From: Desulfuromonas sp. AOP6
Lineage (GTDB): Bacteria > Desulfobacterota > Desulfuromonadia > Desulfuromonadales > SZUA-540
Assembly (NCBI RefSeq): GCF_009731355.2
Contig: NZ_AP022810.1
Coordinates: forward strand, 496,001 to 560,000
DNA length: 64,000 nt
Reading direction: 5' to 3'
Under the pieces are notes generated by a model. That model saw only the letters and a list, made by a program, of their open reading frames with translations. It was not told the DNA's origin and made no database searches. Below are positions 26,725-34,746 of this stretch, one piece after another. How positions within the stretch are numbered: the stretch's first letter is position 1; every line of letters begins with the position of its first letter. The translations under genes were made by a program, and so were the position numbers.

Positions 26725-27168
26725 ATGGCCACGGGCAAATGGAATCCGCTACAAGAGCTGCAGTTGATGCAGGAGCAGATGAATCGTCTGTTCGACCTGA
26801 GCCGCCAGCGCAGCCTGGGTGAACCGGTGGAGAGCGGCAGCTGGCACCCCGCCGTCGATATCTACGAGGACGAAGCGGAGGTGGTGGTCAAGATGGAAGT
26901 GCCCGAGGTCGACCAGAGAGACATCGACGTCACCCTCGAAGAGGGAACCCTGGTCATCAGCGGCTGCCGCGAACTGGAACGCAAAGAAAAGCAGCAGAAC
27001 TATCACCGCATCGAACGCAGCTACGGCAGCTTCCGTCGCAGTTTCTCCCTGCCCGCCACCATCGACCAGGAGCGCATTAGCGCCCGCTGCGACAGAGGCG
27101 TCCTCAAGGTTGTCCTTCCCAAAAAATCAAGCGACCATCCTCGCCAGATCGAGGTGGAGGTGAAGTAG
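26725..27168 (+). CDS. hsp20: Small heat shock protein Hsp20
   Basis: This 147-residue chaperone holds unfolding proteins. The alpha-crystallin domain runs from WHPAVDIYEDEAEVVVKMEV to RGVLKVVLPKK. The C-terminal IEV motif (HPRQIEVEVK), which docks between subunits, is present. GGAGGGAG precedes the ATG at 26725. About 90 bases upstream, CTTG (26616) and CCATT (26634) are spaced like a weak sigma32 promoter, which I consider only possible. A damaged hairpin follows the gene, and a likely fragment of a second copy lies near 30.0 kb. Confidence 0.93.
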   Translation: MATGKWNPLQELQLMQEQMNRLFDLSRQRSLGEPVESGSWHPAVDIYEDEAEVVVKMEVPEVDQRDIDVTLEEGTLVISGCRELERKEKQQNYHRIERSYGSFRRSFSLPATIDQERISARCDRGVLKVVLPKKSSDHPRQIEVEVK

Positions 27169-27195
27169 AAAGTGCTGTGTTGACTGCAAACGACG

Positions 27196-27226
27196 TAGAG
27201 AGGTGGTCTTGCCGGCTTCCGCTCTA
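27196..27226 (+). terminator. Degenerate hairpin after hsp20 (hairpin A)
   Basis: Arms 27196-27208 and 27214-27226 have the same 13-5-13 geometry and the same right arm (GGCTTCCGCTCTA) as the hairpin at 28814-28844. The left arm has drifted, with two mismatches and some G-T pairs, so the structure is weaker. Confidence 0.45.
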
Positions 27227-27414
27227 TTTGTGTGGAGCTGGTTTAGCGGTAGTGGGTTCTAGTTCAAGGTGAATCTACCCGTGATGTTGTGGTTTGTAAT
27301 CGCGTTGGGAGCGTCTCGCACGCTCTGCAGAAGTCTCTCTTTGGGTTTGTGGGCGGTTGAGACCTGACCCTTCTGGCTCATGCTATTTTGTCATCCCCAT
27401 TCGAAGGAGTTTGC

Positions 27415-28767
27415 ATGATGAATTTTTCGCTGTCTGCCGCCCAGGAGGAGCTCCGGCTCAGGGCGAGGGAATTTGCCCGCACGGAAGTTCTGCCTGCTTC
27501 CTGGCATTACGATGAGCGTGACGAGATCCCTCTCTTTCTGCTTGAAAGGGCACGGGAGGAAGGTTTTCTAAACCACGATATTCCGGTTGAATACGGCGGC
27601 AGGGGGCACGGCATTCTGGACAGCGTGCTGATCTCCGAGGAGATCGCCGCGGCCTGCCCGGGCGTGGCCACGTCCGTCTTTGACAACTCCCTCGGGTTCG
27701 AGCCCCTTCTTCTTTGCCGGAACGAGGCGCTGAAAAAGGAATATTTCAGGCGGATACTTGAAGAGGGCAAGTACATCTGCTTTGCCACCTCAGAGCCAAC
27801 CATGGGCTCCAATGTCGCGGGCATGCGCTGTCAGGCCAAACCCGATGGCGACGACTTCCTTTTAAACGGCACCAAGTTCTGGATCACCAATGGCGGCATC
27901 GCGGATTACATGACCGTGTTCGCCACCGCCGACCCCCAGGCGGGTCACAAAGGAATCGGTGCTTTTCTGGTGGAAAAATCCTGGGAGGGGGTTGAGGTCG
28001 GAGAACACATCCCCAAGCTGGGACAGCGCTGCTCCAATACGGCGGGACTTCATTTCCGCAATGTCCGCGTACCCCGGCACAATGTCATCGCCCCGCCGGG
28101 AGAGGGGTTTGCCCTGGCCATGAAGACCTTCGCCCGGACGCGACCCGTTATCGGTGCCTTTGCCGTAGGGGCGGCCCGTTCGGCCATGGAATACGCCATC
28201 GACTACGCCAAAAAACGCCAGGCTTTCGGAGCGCCGCTGGCCAACTTTCAGGCCATCCAGTTCAAAATCGCCGAGATGTACCAGAAGGTGGAGACGGCCC
28301 GGCTGCTTGTCTGGAAAGCGGCCTGGGAGGCCGATGGCGGGCACGACCCTACCATTTCGGCCTCAATAGCCAAGATGGTGGCGACGGAAACGGCCATGGA
28401 AGTGGTGAACGAGGCCCTGCAGATCTTTGGCGGCTACGGGTATACCCGGCTGTTCCCTCTCGAGAAACTGCTGCGGGATGTGCGGCTTTTCACCATTTAC
28501 GAGGGAACCAGCGAAATTCAGCGGATGGTCCTCGCCGGCCATGCCCTGGAGAAGTACGTCCCTGCCATGCCTGCCCTCGATCAGTTCCCCTTGATGCGAG
28601 GGGTCGATCTGAACCCGGAGTCCTCTGCCGAAGGCTCTTCTGCGGCCTGGCGTTGCCGTATGTGCGGGCATGTCCATTATGGCGACGAGGCCCCGGCGCA
28701 GTGCCCTGTCTGTTTTTTCCCGCGGACGGCTTTTAAGCGCATCTGGCCGGCAGGCGAGGAAGAGTGA
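27415..28767 (+). CDS. Acyl-CoA dehydrogenase fused to a rubredoxin-like domain
   Basis: This 450-residue flavoenzyme oxidises or reduces the alpha-beta bond of an acyl-CoA. The acyl-CoA dehydrogenase part fills residues 1-385, with FATSEPTMGSNVAGMR near the flavin, the catalytic Glu in IYEGTSEIQRM, and GGYGYTRLFPLEKLLRD before it. Residues 412-445 add a rubredoxin-type iron site (CRMCGHVHYG, then CPVC). That could pass electrons directly to or from the flavin in place of separate electron-transfer flavoprotein. AAGGAG precedes tandem ATG codons (27415, 27418). The acyl chain is unknown. Confidence 0.9.
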   Translation: MMNFSLSAAQEELRLRAREFARTEVLPASWHYDERDEIPLFLLERAREEGFLNHDIPVEYGGRGHGILDSVLISEEIAAACPGVATSVFDNSLGFEPLLLCRNEALKKEYFRRILEEGKYICFATSEPTMGSNVAGMRCQAKPDGDDFLLNGTKFWITNGGIADYMTVFATADPQAGHKGIGAFLVEKSWEGVEVGEHIPKLGQRCSNTAGLHFRNVRVPRHNVIAPPGEGFALAMKTFARTRPVIGAFAVGAARSAMEYAIDYAKKRQAFGAPLANFQAIQFKIAEMYQKVETARLLVWKAAWEADGGHDPTISASIAKMVATETAMEVVNEALQIFGGYGYTRLFPLEKLLRDVRLFTIYEGTSEIQRMVLAGHALEKYVPAMPALDQFPLMRGVDLNPESSAEGSSAAWRCRMCGHVHYGDEAPAQCPVCFFPRTAFKRIWPAGEEE

Positions 28768-28813
28768 AACGGCTGGAGGGAAGGTGAAAGCGATTTTTTG
28801 AGTGCAACGTAAG

Positions 28814-28844
28814 TAGAGCGGAGGCCTTGTTGGCTTCCGCTCTA
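28814..28844. terminator. Convergent terminator (hairpin B)
   Basis: Arms 28814-28826 and 28832-28844 form a 13 bp stem with one G-T pair around TTGTT. It lies between the converging acyl-CoA dehydrogenase and mscS genes and can serve both, although the T tracts are broken (ACTTTG on one side). Confidence 0.7.
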
Positions 28845-28876
28845 CTTTGTCGACCAGACAGGACGTTTCCAAAGGT

Positions 28877-29743
28877 TCAGGATTTGGAACCCACCAGAGT
28901 GACATCCAGAGGCTGGAGCTTGAGGGTTTCGAAAGGCAATTCCACCCCCGCCTGATTCAGGGTCTTGAAAGCCTTTTCCCTTAGCTCGAAACGTTTTTCG
29001 ACATGCCTTTTTTCATCATCGAGCCAGGCCTGCAGTTCCACCGCCACATTGTAATCGTTCAGTTCTGTGACCACCACGCGCGGCGCGGGACTGGTCATGA
29101 ATGCCGGATCGTCCTGTACCAGTGCCAGCAATAGCCCGCGGATGTGGTCTAAATCCTCCAGAACCCCGACCGTAACCTTTACATCAATGCGCAGGTGCGG
29201 AAAGTTGGTATAGGAGGCAACGGTCTTGTTGATAACCTGAGTATTCGGCACGGCCAGCATGCGGCCGTCGGAAGTGACCACCCGGGTCGAACGCAGGGTG
29301 ATCCGGTCGACCCGTCCATATACCCCCTCGATCTCAACAAGGTCTCCGAGAACGAAGGGGCGGTCGATGAAAATCAGGATTCCGGAAATGAGGTTGGACA
29401 AGGCATCGCGGGCGGCAAAGCCGATCGTCAACCCGACAATGCCCAGGGATGTCAGCAAGGCCGAGGTTTTGATGCCTGCAGAGTCCAGGGCGCTGACGAC
29501 ACCGATCGTCAGCAGGGAAAATTTAACGATTGTTTCAAGAAAGGAAAAGCTCGTTTCATCCATCTTGCGCCGAAAGGTCCCACGCATCAGGACCTGTACT
29601 ATTCGCCACAGGGCATAAAAAACGATAAGTATTACGAGGGCCACGACGAGGTTGATGGTCCATTCGGTAAGCAGTTTGCCCACAGCCTGAGGACTCAGAA
29701 AGCCCTCTAGTCTCTCCGAAATAGCCGAAGTGTATGACGTCAT
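28877..29743 (-). CDS. Mechanosensitive channel, MscS family
   Basis: This 288-residue inner-membrane channel opens on membrane tension to release solutes. Three membrane helices precede the pore-lining segment (TSLGIVGLTIGFAARDALSN) and the beta domain (FVLGDLVEIEGVYGRVDRIT, DGRMLAVPNTQVINKTV). GGAGG stands six bases before the ATG at 29743, which I prefer over in-frame starts up to 28 codons upstream. Small-type MscS length. A related, not identical channel gene lies next to it in the same orientation. Confidence 0.92.
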   Translation of the reverse strand: MTSYTSAISERLEGFLSPQAVGKLLTEWTINLVVALVILIVFYALWRIVQVLMRGTFRRKMDETSFSFLETIVKFSLLTIGVVSALDSAGIKTSALLTSLGIVGLTIGFAARDALSNLISGILIFIDRPFVLGDLVEIEGVYGRVDRITLRSTRVVTSDGRMLAVPNTQVINKTVASYTNFPHLRIDVKVTVGVLEDLDHIRGLLLALVQDDPAFMTSPAPRVVVTELNDYNVAVELQAWLDDEKRHVEKRFELREKAFKTLNQAGVELPFETLKLQPLDVTLVGSKS

Positions 29744-29902
29744 GAAATCCTCCAGTTTTAATGTCGATTTAAGGGCCATGTCATGAACAGAGGACAGGCT
29801 ATAGAAAGGGAAGGGCGTGCTTGACACTCCAGAAGATGTCAGGAAGCTCCGTATGACCCGGGAGAATATTTGTATGGCAGTCCCGCATTGTTCATCTTGT
29901 AG

Positions 29903-29930
29903 ATAGTATCAGCTGGCAAGGGGATTTCAA
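29903..29930 (-). promoter_or_regulatory. Sigma70-like promoter for mscS
   Basis: On the minus strand TTGAAA (29930-29925), 16 bases, then TACTAT (29908-29903). The leader to the ATG at 29743 would be about 150 bases. Confidence 0.45.
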
Positions 29931-29931
29931 C

Positions 29932-30015
29932 GCCAGGGGCATGCAGGGGCGGTGTGCGGGAAGACATGACCTGCCCCGCCCGATTGAGGTGGAGGTGAAG
30001 GTGAAAACGTGCTGA
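29932..30015 (+). pseudogene. Decayed 3' end of a second hsp20
   Basis: The plus-strand frame ending at TGA 30013-30015 reads DLPRPIEVEVK at 29968-30000, against DHPRQIEVEVK at the end of the intact hsp20 (9 of 11 identical). A short ARGM segment upstream may correspond to RGVL. The DNA agrees too: GAGGTGGAGGTGAAG occurs in both. After it comes a related hairpin, as after hsp20. No start codon or crystallin domain remains, so this is best read as the leftover of a deleted copy. The match is short and the call is an inference. Confidence 0.5.
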
Positions 30016-30030
30016 ATAACGACAGACGAA

Positions 30031-30065
30031 AAGAGCGGAAGGCCTTGCTGGCTTCCGCTCTTTTT
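30031..30065. terminator. Terminator between hsp20 remnant and second mscS (hairpin C)
   Basis: Arms 30031-30044 and 30050-30062 pair over 13 bp with one bulged G around TTGCT. TTTTT follows on the plus side, and TTTTC on the minus side, so it can end the mscS gene whose stop is at 30070. Confidence 0.8.
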
Positions 30066-30069
30066 CGCC

Positions 30070-31188
30070 TCAGGCCTTGGCGTCAGCCGGGGCGGGCAGA
30101 CCGTCCTCTTCCTTGCCGCGCAGATAGATGCTGCGGCTGGGAAAAGCGATCTCCAGGCCCAGGTCCTCGAGGATATCCATAACCTGCAGGCAGACGTCCT
30201 GGCGGGCGTCGAGGTAGTCGGCCCAGACCGTCGTGGTGGTAAAGCAGTAGACCATGATATCGAGGGAGGAGGCGCCGAAGTCGGTGAAGTTGACGAGGAA
30301 GAAATCCTGGTCGATGGCCGGATGACGGCGCAGCAGCGCGCGGATGCGTTCTACCGCCTCGCGCATCTGGGTCGGAGTCGTTTCGTAGGTCACGCCGACG
30401 GTCATTTTGATGCGGCGCTTGGGCATGCGGCTGAAGTTGTCCAGGGGCATGTTGGCGATGACGTTGTTGGGGACGGAGATCAGGGTCTGGGCGAAGGTGC
30501 GGATTTTGGTGGAACGAAAGCCGACCTCCTCGACGGTCCCCTCCATATCTCCCGCTTTGATCCAGTCGCCGACGCAGAAAGGGCGGTCGAGGATGATCAT
30601 GAAGGAGCCGAAAATGTTGGAGAGGGTGTCCTTGGCGGCCAGGGCCACGGCGACGCCGCCGATACCGAGGGAGGCGAGTAGTCCCGAAATGGAGTAGCCG
30701 AGATTCTGGATGGCCATGAGGAAGGCCATGAAGACGATAAACACCCGCAGGCTCTTGCGGACGAAGGGGAGCAGATTGTCGTCGAGGGTTGAGTCGGTGC
30801 GGTGGGCCCATTTGGTCAGATAGGCTTCGAGCACGCTCACCAGATTGAACAGGGCCCAGGCGATGTCGAAAGTGATGAGTACCTTGAGCAGGGCGTGGGC
30901 GAAGCGGCGGACATCCATCGGTTCCACCGGCAGCTGTAGAACCTGGACCGCCAGGAAGAGGCCGATCAGGGTGAAGAGAAAGGTGCCCGGTTTGCGCAGG
31001 CTCCGCAGGGTCAGGTCGTCGTAGGGGTTGGCGGATTTTTCAGCCATCGGCACGAGAAAGCGGTTGAACAGGTGGTCGGCGACGCGCCGGAGAATCAGGG
31101 CCGCCAACAGGATGCCGAAGGCTGTGGCGTAGCGGCCGAGGCCGATGCCGAAAATATGCTGATCAAAAAGGGTGTGCAGGGTTTCCAT
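30070..31188 (-). CDS. Mechanosensitive channel, MscS family (larger paralogue)
   Basis: This 372-residue protein has about five membrane helices before the MscS core. The pore helix (LASLGIGGVAVALAAKDTLS) and the beta domain (FCVGDWIKAGDMEGTVEEVG, TLISVPNNVIANMPLDN) are typical. The C-terminal domain is of the alpha/beta type seen in YnaI/YbdG-like channels. Unlike the neighbouring 288-residue channel it carries extra N-terminal helices, so the two are unlikely to be recent duplicates. GGGAG precedes the ATG. Confidence 0.92.
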   Translation of the reverse strand: METLHTLFDQHIFGIGLGRYATAFGILLAALILRRVADHLFNRFLVPMAEKSANPYDDLTLRSLRKPGTFLFTLIGLFLAVQVLQLPVEPMDVRRFAHALLKVLITFDIAWALFNLVSVLEAYLTKWAHRTDSTLDDNLLPFVRKSLRVFIVFMAFLMAIQNLGYSISGLLASLGIGGVAVALAAKDTLSNIFGSFMIILDRPFCVGDWIKAGDMEGTVEEVGFRSTKIRTFAQTLISVPNNVIANMPLDNFSRMPKRRIKMTVGVTYETTPTQMREAVERIRALLRRHPAIDQDFFLVNFTDFGASSLDIMVYCFTTTTVWADYLDARQDVCLQVMDILEDLGLEIAFPSRSIYLRGKEEDGLPAPADAKA

Positions 31189-31254
31189 GAGTCACTCCCG
31201 GTGTGTGGTTAGGGGCCTTTCTTAGCAGATACACCGGGGGAATGCAAGGCAGGG

Positions 31255-31785
31255 CTAGGGCGCCCAGAGACCGAGTCCAGCCTCACGGGCCGTTTTTTCG
31301 GCCCGCAGGAACTCGTTTTTTTGGGCGAAGCTGAAGCGTCGATAGACCACGGCCAATCCCTTTTCGAGCAGGAGGCGGTTGAGCAGGGTACCATCCTCCA
31401 GGTAGACGTAGGCCAGCAGGCGACCGTAGCGATCGCGTTCTTCCGCTTCGGTGACCAGGCGCACGGTGCGGTTCTTAACGAGGGCGATGTTGTGCTGCAG
31501 GGCCGCCTTGGCCATGGGCCGCAGATTCTTGGCAGGGACGCCCAGGCGGGTGAGGCCGCGATCGCGACTGGAATCTTCATGTTCCGGCGTGTCGATGCCG
31601 AGGAGGCGCACTTTGCCGATGCCGGATACTTTCAGGGTGTCGCCATCATAGATCCATTCGACGGTGCCGGCGAGGCCTGCGGACGCGGGCGGGGACGAGG
31701 GCAGCTTCTGCATCCCCGACAGCAGGGCCAGGAGCAGAAGCACAGTGAATGTCCCGATGGGGATGGAAAAGCGGCGAAGCCTCAC
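31255..31785 (-). CDS. Thermonuclease-family (SNase-like) exported nuclease
   Basis: This 176-residue protein has an N-terminal signal or anchor (FTVLLLLALLSG) and a staphylococcal nuclease-like OB fold. The active-site residues are visible: YDGDTLKV, VRLLGIDTPEHED with the catalytic Arg and Asp, and ERDRYGRLLAYVYL. In its family it cleaves DNA or RNA with Ca2+ outside the cytoplasm. It begins with GTG at 31785, overlapping the previous stop by four bases; an open upstream frame of 92 codons is a shadow of that neighbour. Confidence 0.85.
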   Translation of the reverse strand: MRLRRFSIPIGTFTVLLLLALLSGMQKLPSSPPASAGLAGTVEWIYDGDTLKVSGIGKVRLLGIDTPEHEDSSRDRGLTRLGVPAKNLRPMAKAALQHNIALVKNRTVRLVTEAEERDRYGRLLAYVYLEDGTLLNRLLLEKGLAVVYRRFSFAQKNEFLRAEKTAREAGLGLWAP

Positions 31786-32207
31786 GGCCGACCCCACAGC
31801 AGCCGAGCGAAAAGGCCCGTAAAGGAGCCCCACACCCCGTGGAGCAGAAGCACGAAAAGAGGCGCCGCCACACCCAGATTGAAACCGAAAACACCGTAGG
31901 GCGTGAGCTGGGGAAAGACATAGAGCAGGTGGTAGGCCGCCGGTATAAGGCTGACCCAGAGTGCCTTGCGAATCCACTGCCGGCGACTTCGCGGCGAGGC
32001 GACAGTGACGAAAAAGAGCAAGGCCCAGGCGCTGCCCCGAAAGAGGCGGGGGTAGAGCCATTCGGGGGCGAGGGGAGCATCCATAATCGCCCCCGCCAGC
32101 GGAGAGAAGTGCCAGTGATCCACAGCCCAGAGAAAAAGGCTGGAGGCGAAAGCGCCGATCATGCCGGCGCAGGCGCAGACGGCTAACAGGGCGCGGGTTC
32201 GATGCAT
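31782..32207 (-). CDS. Inner-membrane protein, unknown function
   Basis: This 141-residue protein has four predicted membrane segments (starting LLAVCACAGMIGAFASSLFL) and little else. A short basic loop (SPRSRRQWIRKAL) suggests the orientation. I know no family for it. Its last four bases overlap the start of the nuclease gene, so the two are translated together, and it follows larE by 19 bases. A role in the maturation or anchoring of the nuclease is only a guess. Confidence 0.65.
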   Translation of the reverse strand: MHRTRALLAVCACAGMIGAFASSLFLWAVDHWHFSPLAGAIMDAPLAPEWLYPRLFRGSAWALLFFVTVASPRSRRQWIRKALWVSLIPAAYHLLYVFPQLTPYGVFGFNLGVAAPLFVLLLHGVWGSFTGLFARLLWGRP

Positions 32208-32226
32208 AAGGACTCTCCTGTGAACA

Positions 32227-33048
32227 TCACGAGTTGGCTGAAAGACCCGTCGGGTTCAGGCTGCCCTGACGGTATCCGTCCAGGTCGAGGGCCACGTAGG
32301 TAAAACCGGCCTGACGACAGGTCGCGATGACTTCGTGCCGCAGAGACGGGTCGAGCAGTCGCTGAAATTGGTCTGGGGACATTTCGAGGCGCGCGACCTG
32401 ATCATGGTAGCGTACCCTGAACCCTGTAAAACCGCGGCTGGCCAGAAATTCTTCGCAGCGGCTGACCTGGTGGAGGCGCTCCGCGGTGATGGTCGTCCCG
32501 TAGGGGAAGCGGGTCAGATAGCAGGTGAGCGGCGGCTTGTCCCAGCCCGGCAGCCCCGCCTGGCGGCCCAGGGCGCGGATGTCGGCCTTGCCCAGTCCGG
32601 CTTCCTCCAGGGGGGAGCGTACACCCAGTTCGCGGGCGGCTTGGGTCCCTGGCCTGTAATCGAGGGCGTCGTCGGCGTTGGTGCCGTCGATAAGGCTGTC
32701 GAAGCCAGCTGTCTTTGCACGCTGGAGAAGGTGGGAAAAAATAAGCTGTTTGCAGAAATAGCAGCGCCGGGGATCGTTGGCCCGGACCTCTTCCTGCGCC
32801 AGCGGGTCGATGTCGACGAATTCGTGACGGAGGCCTCTTGACGCGGTAAAAGCACGGCTGTCCTCCAACTCCTGCCGGGGGAGAACTCTTGATGCGGCGG
32901 TGAGCGCCAGAACGTTTGCCGTCCCCAGCGCCTCCACGGCGGCATGCAGCAGCAGGGTCGAATCGACGCCGCCCGAAAAGGCGACGGCCACGCGGCCCAT
33001 TGGAGTCAGATGAGCCAGTAAACGGGTGTACGGTACAGATGGAGACAT
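32227..33048 (-). CDS. larE: ATP-dependent sacrificial sulfur transferase LarE
   Basis: LarE gives sulfur to the nickel-pincer cofactor of lactate racemase-type enzymes. The 273-residue protein has the PP-loop (AFSGGVDSTLLL, about residues 23-34), the RRCYFCKQLIF region and IDGTNADDALDYRPG. The motif KPPLTCYLTRFPYG keeps the Cys that in studied LarE gives up its sulfur. The partner genes larB, larC and larA are not in the window. The gene leads a run with the membrane protein and the nuclease. Confidence 0.9.
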   Translation of the reverse strand: MSPSVPYTRLLAHLTPMGRVAVAFSGGVDSTLLLHAAVEALGTANVLALTAASRVLPRQELEDSRAFTASRGLRHEFVDIDPLAQEEVRANDPRRCYFCKQLIFSHLLQRAKTAGFDSLIDGTNADDALDYRPGTQAARELGVRSPLEEAGLGKADIRALGRQAGLPGWDKPPLTCYLTRFPYGTTITAERLHQVSRCEEFLASRGFTGFRVRYHDQVARLEMSPDQFQRLLDPSLRHEVIATCRQAGFTYVALDLDGYRQGSLNPTGLSANS

Positions 33049-33096
33049 CTTCCAGCCTTTGCGCGACTTCTTCGCCCGGAGACGGTGTCAGGTTAA

Positions 33097-33121
33097 CAAA
33101 AAGGCCGGGGAAGCCCGGCCT
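33097..33121 (-). terminator. Terminator after cysK
   Basis: Arms 33102-33109 and 33114-33121 (AGGCCGGG) pair perfectly around a four-base loop, and five T follow on the minus strand. It separates the rrf2-cysK unit from larE. Confidence 0.85.
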
Positions 33122-33173
33122 GATGAATTGATGGAGGTCCCCGTTTTCGACCTGACGGAGAATACGAACGTCC

Positions 33174-34094
33174 CTAATCGAAGATGCCGGTGGAGAGGTA
33201 GCGTTCGCCCGTGTCGCAGAGAATGGTCACCACGTTCTTGCCAGCCCCCAGGCGACGGGCAACCTGCATGGCGGCAAAGACGTTGGCTCCGGCCGAGATG
33301 CCAGCGAAAAGACCTTCCTCCCGGGCCAGGCGGCGGGCTGTGTTCATGGCTTCCTCGTTGCTGACCGGCAGAATTTCATTGTAGATCGAGGTGTCGAGAG
33401 TGTCGGGGATAAAGCCGGCACCGATGCCCTGAATCATGTGCGGCCCGGGATCGCCACCGGAGAGCACGGGGGAAGCTGCCGGTTCCACGGCGACAATGTG
33501 GACGCCTGGGTTGTGCCGGCGCAGAACCCGACCGACGCCGGTGATGGTGCCGCCCGTGCCGACGCCGGCGACAAAGGCGTCGATCTTGCCATTTAGGGCC
33601 TCCGCGATTTCCGGGCCGGTCGTTTGTTCGTGGACGCGGGGATTGGCCCTGTTTTTGAACTGGTGCAGCATAAGGCTGCCGTTGCTCGCGGCCAGATCCT
33701 CCGCCTTGTCGATCGCTCCGCGCATGCCGAGGTTGCCGGGAGTGAGAACCAGTTCGGCCCCGTAGGCGCTCAGCAGGCGGCGTCGCTCCAGGCTCATGGT
33801 TTCGGGCATGGTCAAAATCAGGCGATAACCCTTGACGGCGCAGACCAGCGACAGGCCGATGCCCGTATTGCCACTGGTCGGCTCGATGAGAGTGTCGCCG
33901 GGGCGTATTTCTCCGGCCGCCTCGGCCGCTTCGACCATGGCCAGAGCAATGCGGTCTTTGACGCTGCCACCAGGATTGAGTCCTTCCATTTTACCCCAGA
34001 TGGTAGCACTGTTGGCGTCCGTCAATTTGGTCAGGCACACCAAGGGCGTGTTGCCGATCTGTCCCAGTGGATTTTCGCTCAAAACGATGGGCAT
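33174..34094 (-). CDS. cysK: Cysteine synthase A
   Basis: CysK makes cysteine from O-acetylserine and sulfide with PLP. The 306-residue protein shows the PLP Lys in [12 protein letters not shown] (about residue 45), the substrate loop [12 protein letters not shown], the glycine-rich phosphate site [13 protein letters not shown], and [13 protein letters not shown] at the C-terminus. AAGGA precedes the ATG. It lies 41 bases behind the Rrf2 regulator gene and is followed by a terminator, so the two form a unit in which the regulator probably responds to cysteine or iron-sulfur status. Confidence 0.96.
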   Translation of the reverse strand: MPIVLSENPLGQIGNTPLVCLTKLTDANSATIWGKMEGLNPGGSVKDRIALAMVEAAEAAGEIRPGDTLIEPTSGNTGIGLSLVCAVKGYRLILTMPETMSLERRRLLSAYGAELVLTPGNLGMRGAIDKAEDLAASNGSLMLHQFKNRANPRVHEQTTGPEIAEALNGKIDAFVAGVGTGGTITGVGRVLRRHNPGVHIVAVEPAASPVLSGGDPGPHMIQGIGAGFIPDTLDTSIYNEILPVSNEEAMNTARRLAREEGLFAGISAGANVFAAMQVARRLGAGKNVVTILCDTGERYLSTGIFD

Positions 34095-34135
34095 GATAAA
34101 TTCCTTGGCCGTGGGGGTGGTGAAGAGGGGGCAAA

Positions 34136-34603
34136 TCAGATAAAATACATGAACCGGTGATCGAGTTCTTTTTCCATCCCCATGTCCTTGGCCTTTTCAC
34201 AGAGATCTTTGAGGGTCAGGGACGCAAAGTACTCGTTGAGGCGGCGGTTGGCTTCCGACCAGACGAGCTGGGTAACACAGAGGCCGTCAAAATCGCATTT
34301 GCCGTGGCAGTCCTCGGTCTCCTTGGTGCAGGTGACCAGAAAGAGCTCCCCTTCCGTGGCCAGTATGATATCGCTGACGCGAATCTCTTCCGGCTTGCGG
34401 GAGAGCACATACCCACCCTGGGGGCCGCGCTTGCTTTTGAGCAGGCCCGCTTTTTTAAGGTCCTGAAAAATCTGTTCGAGGTAGCGGGGCGAAATGTCCT
34501 GGCGCCGGGAAATATCCTTGATCTGAGTTGGCAGGGCGCCGGAATGATAGGCCATGTCGAAAAGGGCTCTGACTCCATAACGTCCTTTGGTCGAAAGCTT
34601 CAC
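34136..34603 (-). CDS. Rrf2-family regulator (IscR/CymR-like)
   Basis: This 155-residue winged-helix repressor begins [17 protein letters not shown] after a GTG start at 34603 that follows AAGGAG. The wing reads [10 protein letters not shown]. Four Cys stand between about residues 92 and 107 ([18 protein letters not shown]), the region that binds [2Fe-2S] in IscR, although spacing differs slightly. Position upstream of cysK resembles the CymR arrangement. Iron-sulfur binding is inferred. The promoter carries repeated TTATAA elements that could be its own site. Confidence 0.9.
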   Translation of the reverse strand: MKLSTKGRYGVRALFDMAYHSGALPTQIKDISRRQDISPRYLEQIFQDLKKAGLLKSKRGPQGGYVLSRKPEEIRVSDIILATEGELFLVTCTKETEDCHGKCDFDGLCVTQLVWSEANRRLNEYFASLTLKDLCEKAKDMGMEKELDHRFMYFI

Positions 34604-34633
34604 GGGAAATCTCCTTGTATGGTGTGATGGCCA

Positions 34634-34662
34634 ATTATTATAAACCTTATAACCCATGTCAA
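34634..34662 (-). promoter_or_regulatory. Promoter of rrf2-cysK with repeated TTATAA
   Basis: On the minus strand TTGACA (34662-34657), 17 bases, then AATAAT (34639-34634). Two TTATAA elements occur between and over the boxes, three bases apart, which could be a regulator-binding site. Confidence 0.6.
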
Positions 34663-34746
34663 GAATTAAGCGATATTCTCCCTTGATTAACGTGATTTTT
34701 TGGTTTCCCATTACATAGAATTTCTTGAGTCTTTTGGAGGCCGCCT

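Larger units (their letters stand above)
29744..30069. other. 326-base stretch between the two mscS genes
   Basis: No intact gene is seen here. The stretch holds the ribosome-binding site and promoter of the 28877-29743 channel gene, a likely hsp20 3' remnant on the plus strand (29932-30015), and hairpin C (30031-30065). Confidence 0.6.

Noticed and set aside
27231-27300. tRNA-like string with TTTAGCGGTAG and GGTTCTAGTTCAAGG
   Set aside because: The segments cannot be folded into a cloverleaf with an acceptor stem and anticodon arm.
27309-27325. Hairpin GAGCGT/ACGCTC before the acyl-CoA dehydrogenase gene
   Set aside because: Only 6 bp with no T run; too small for a terminator call.
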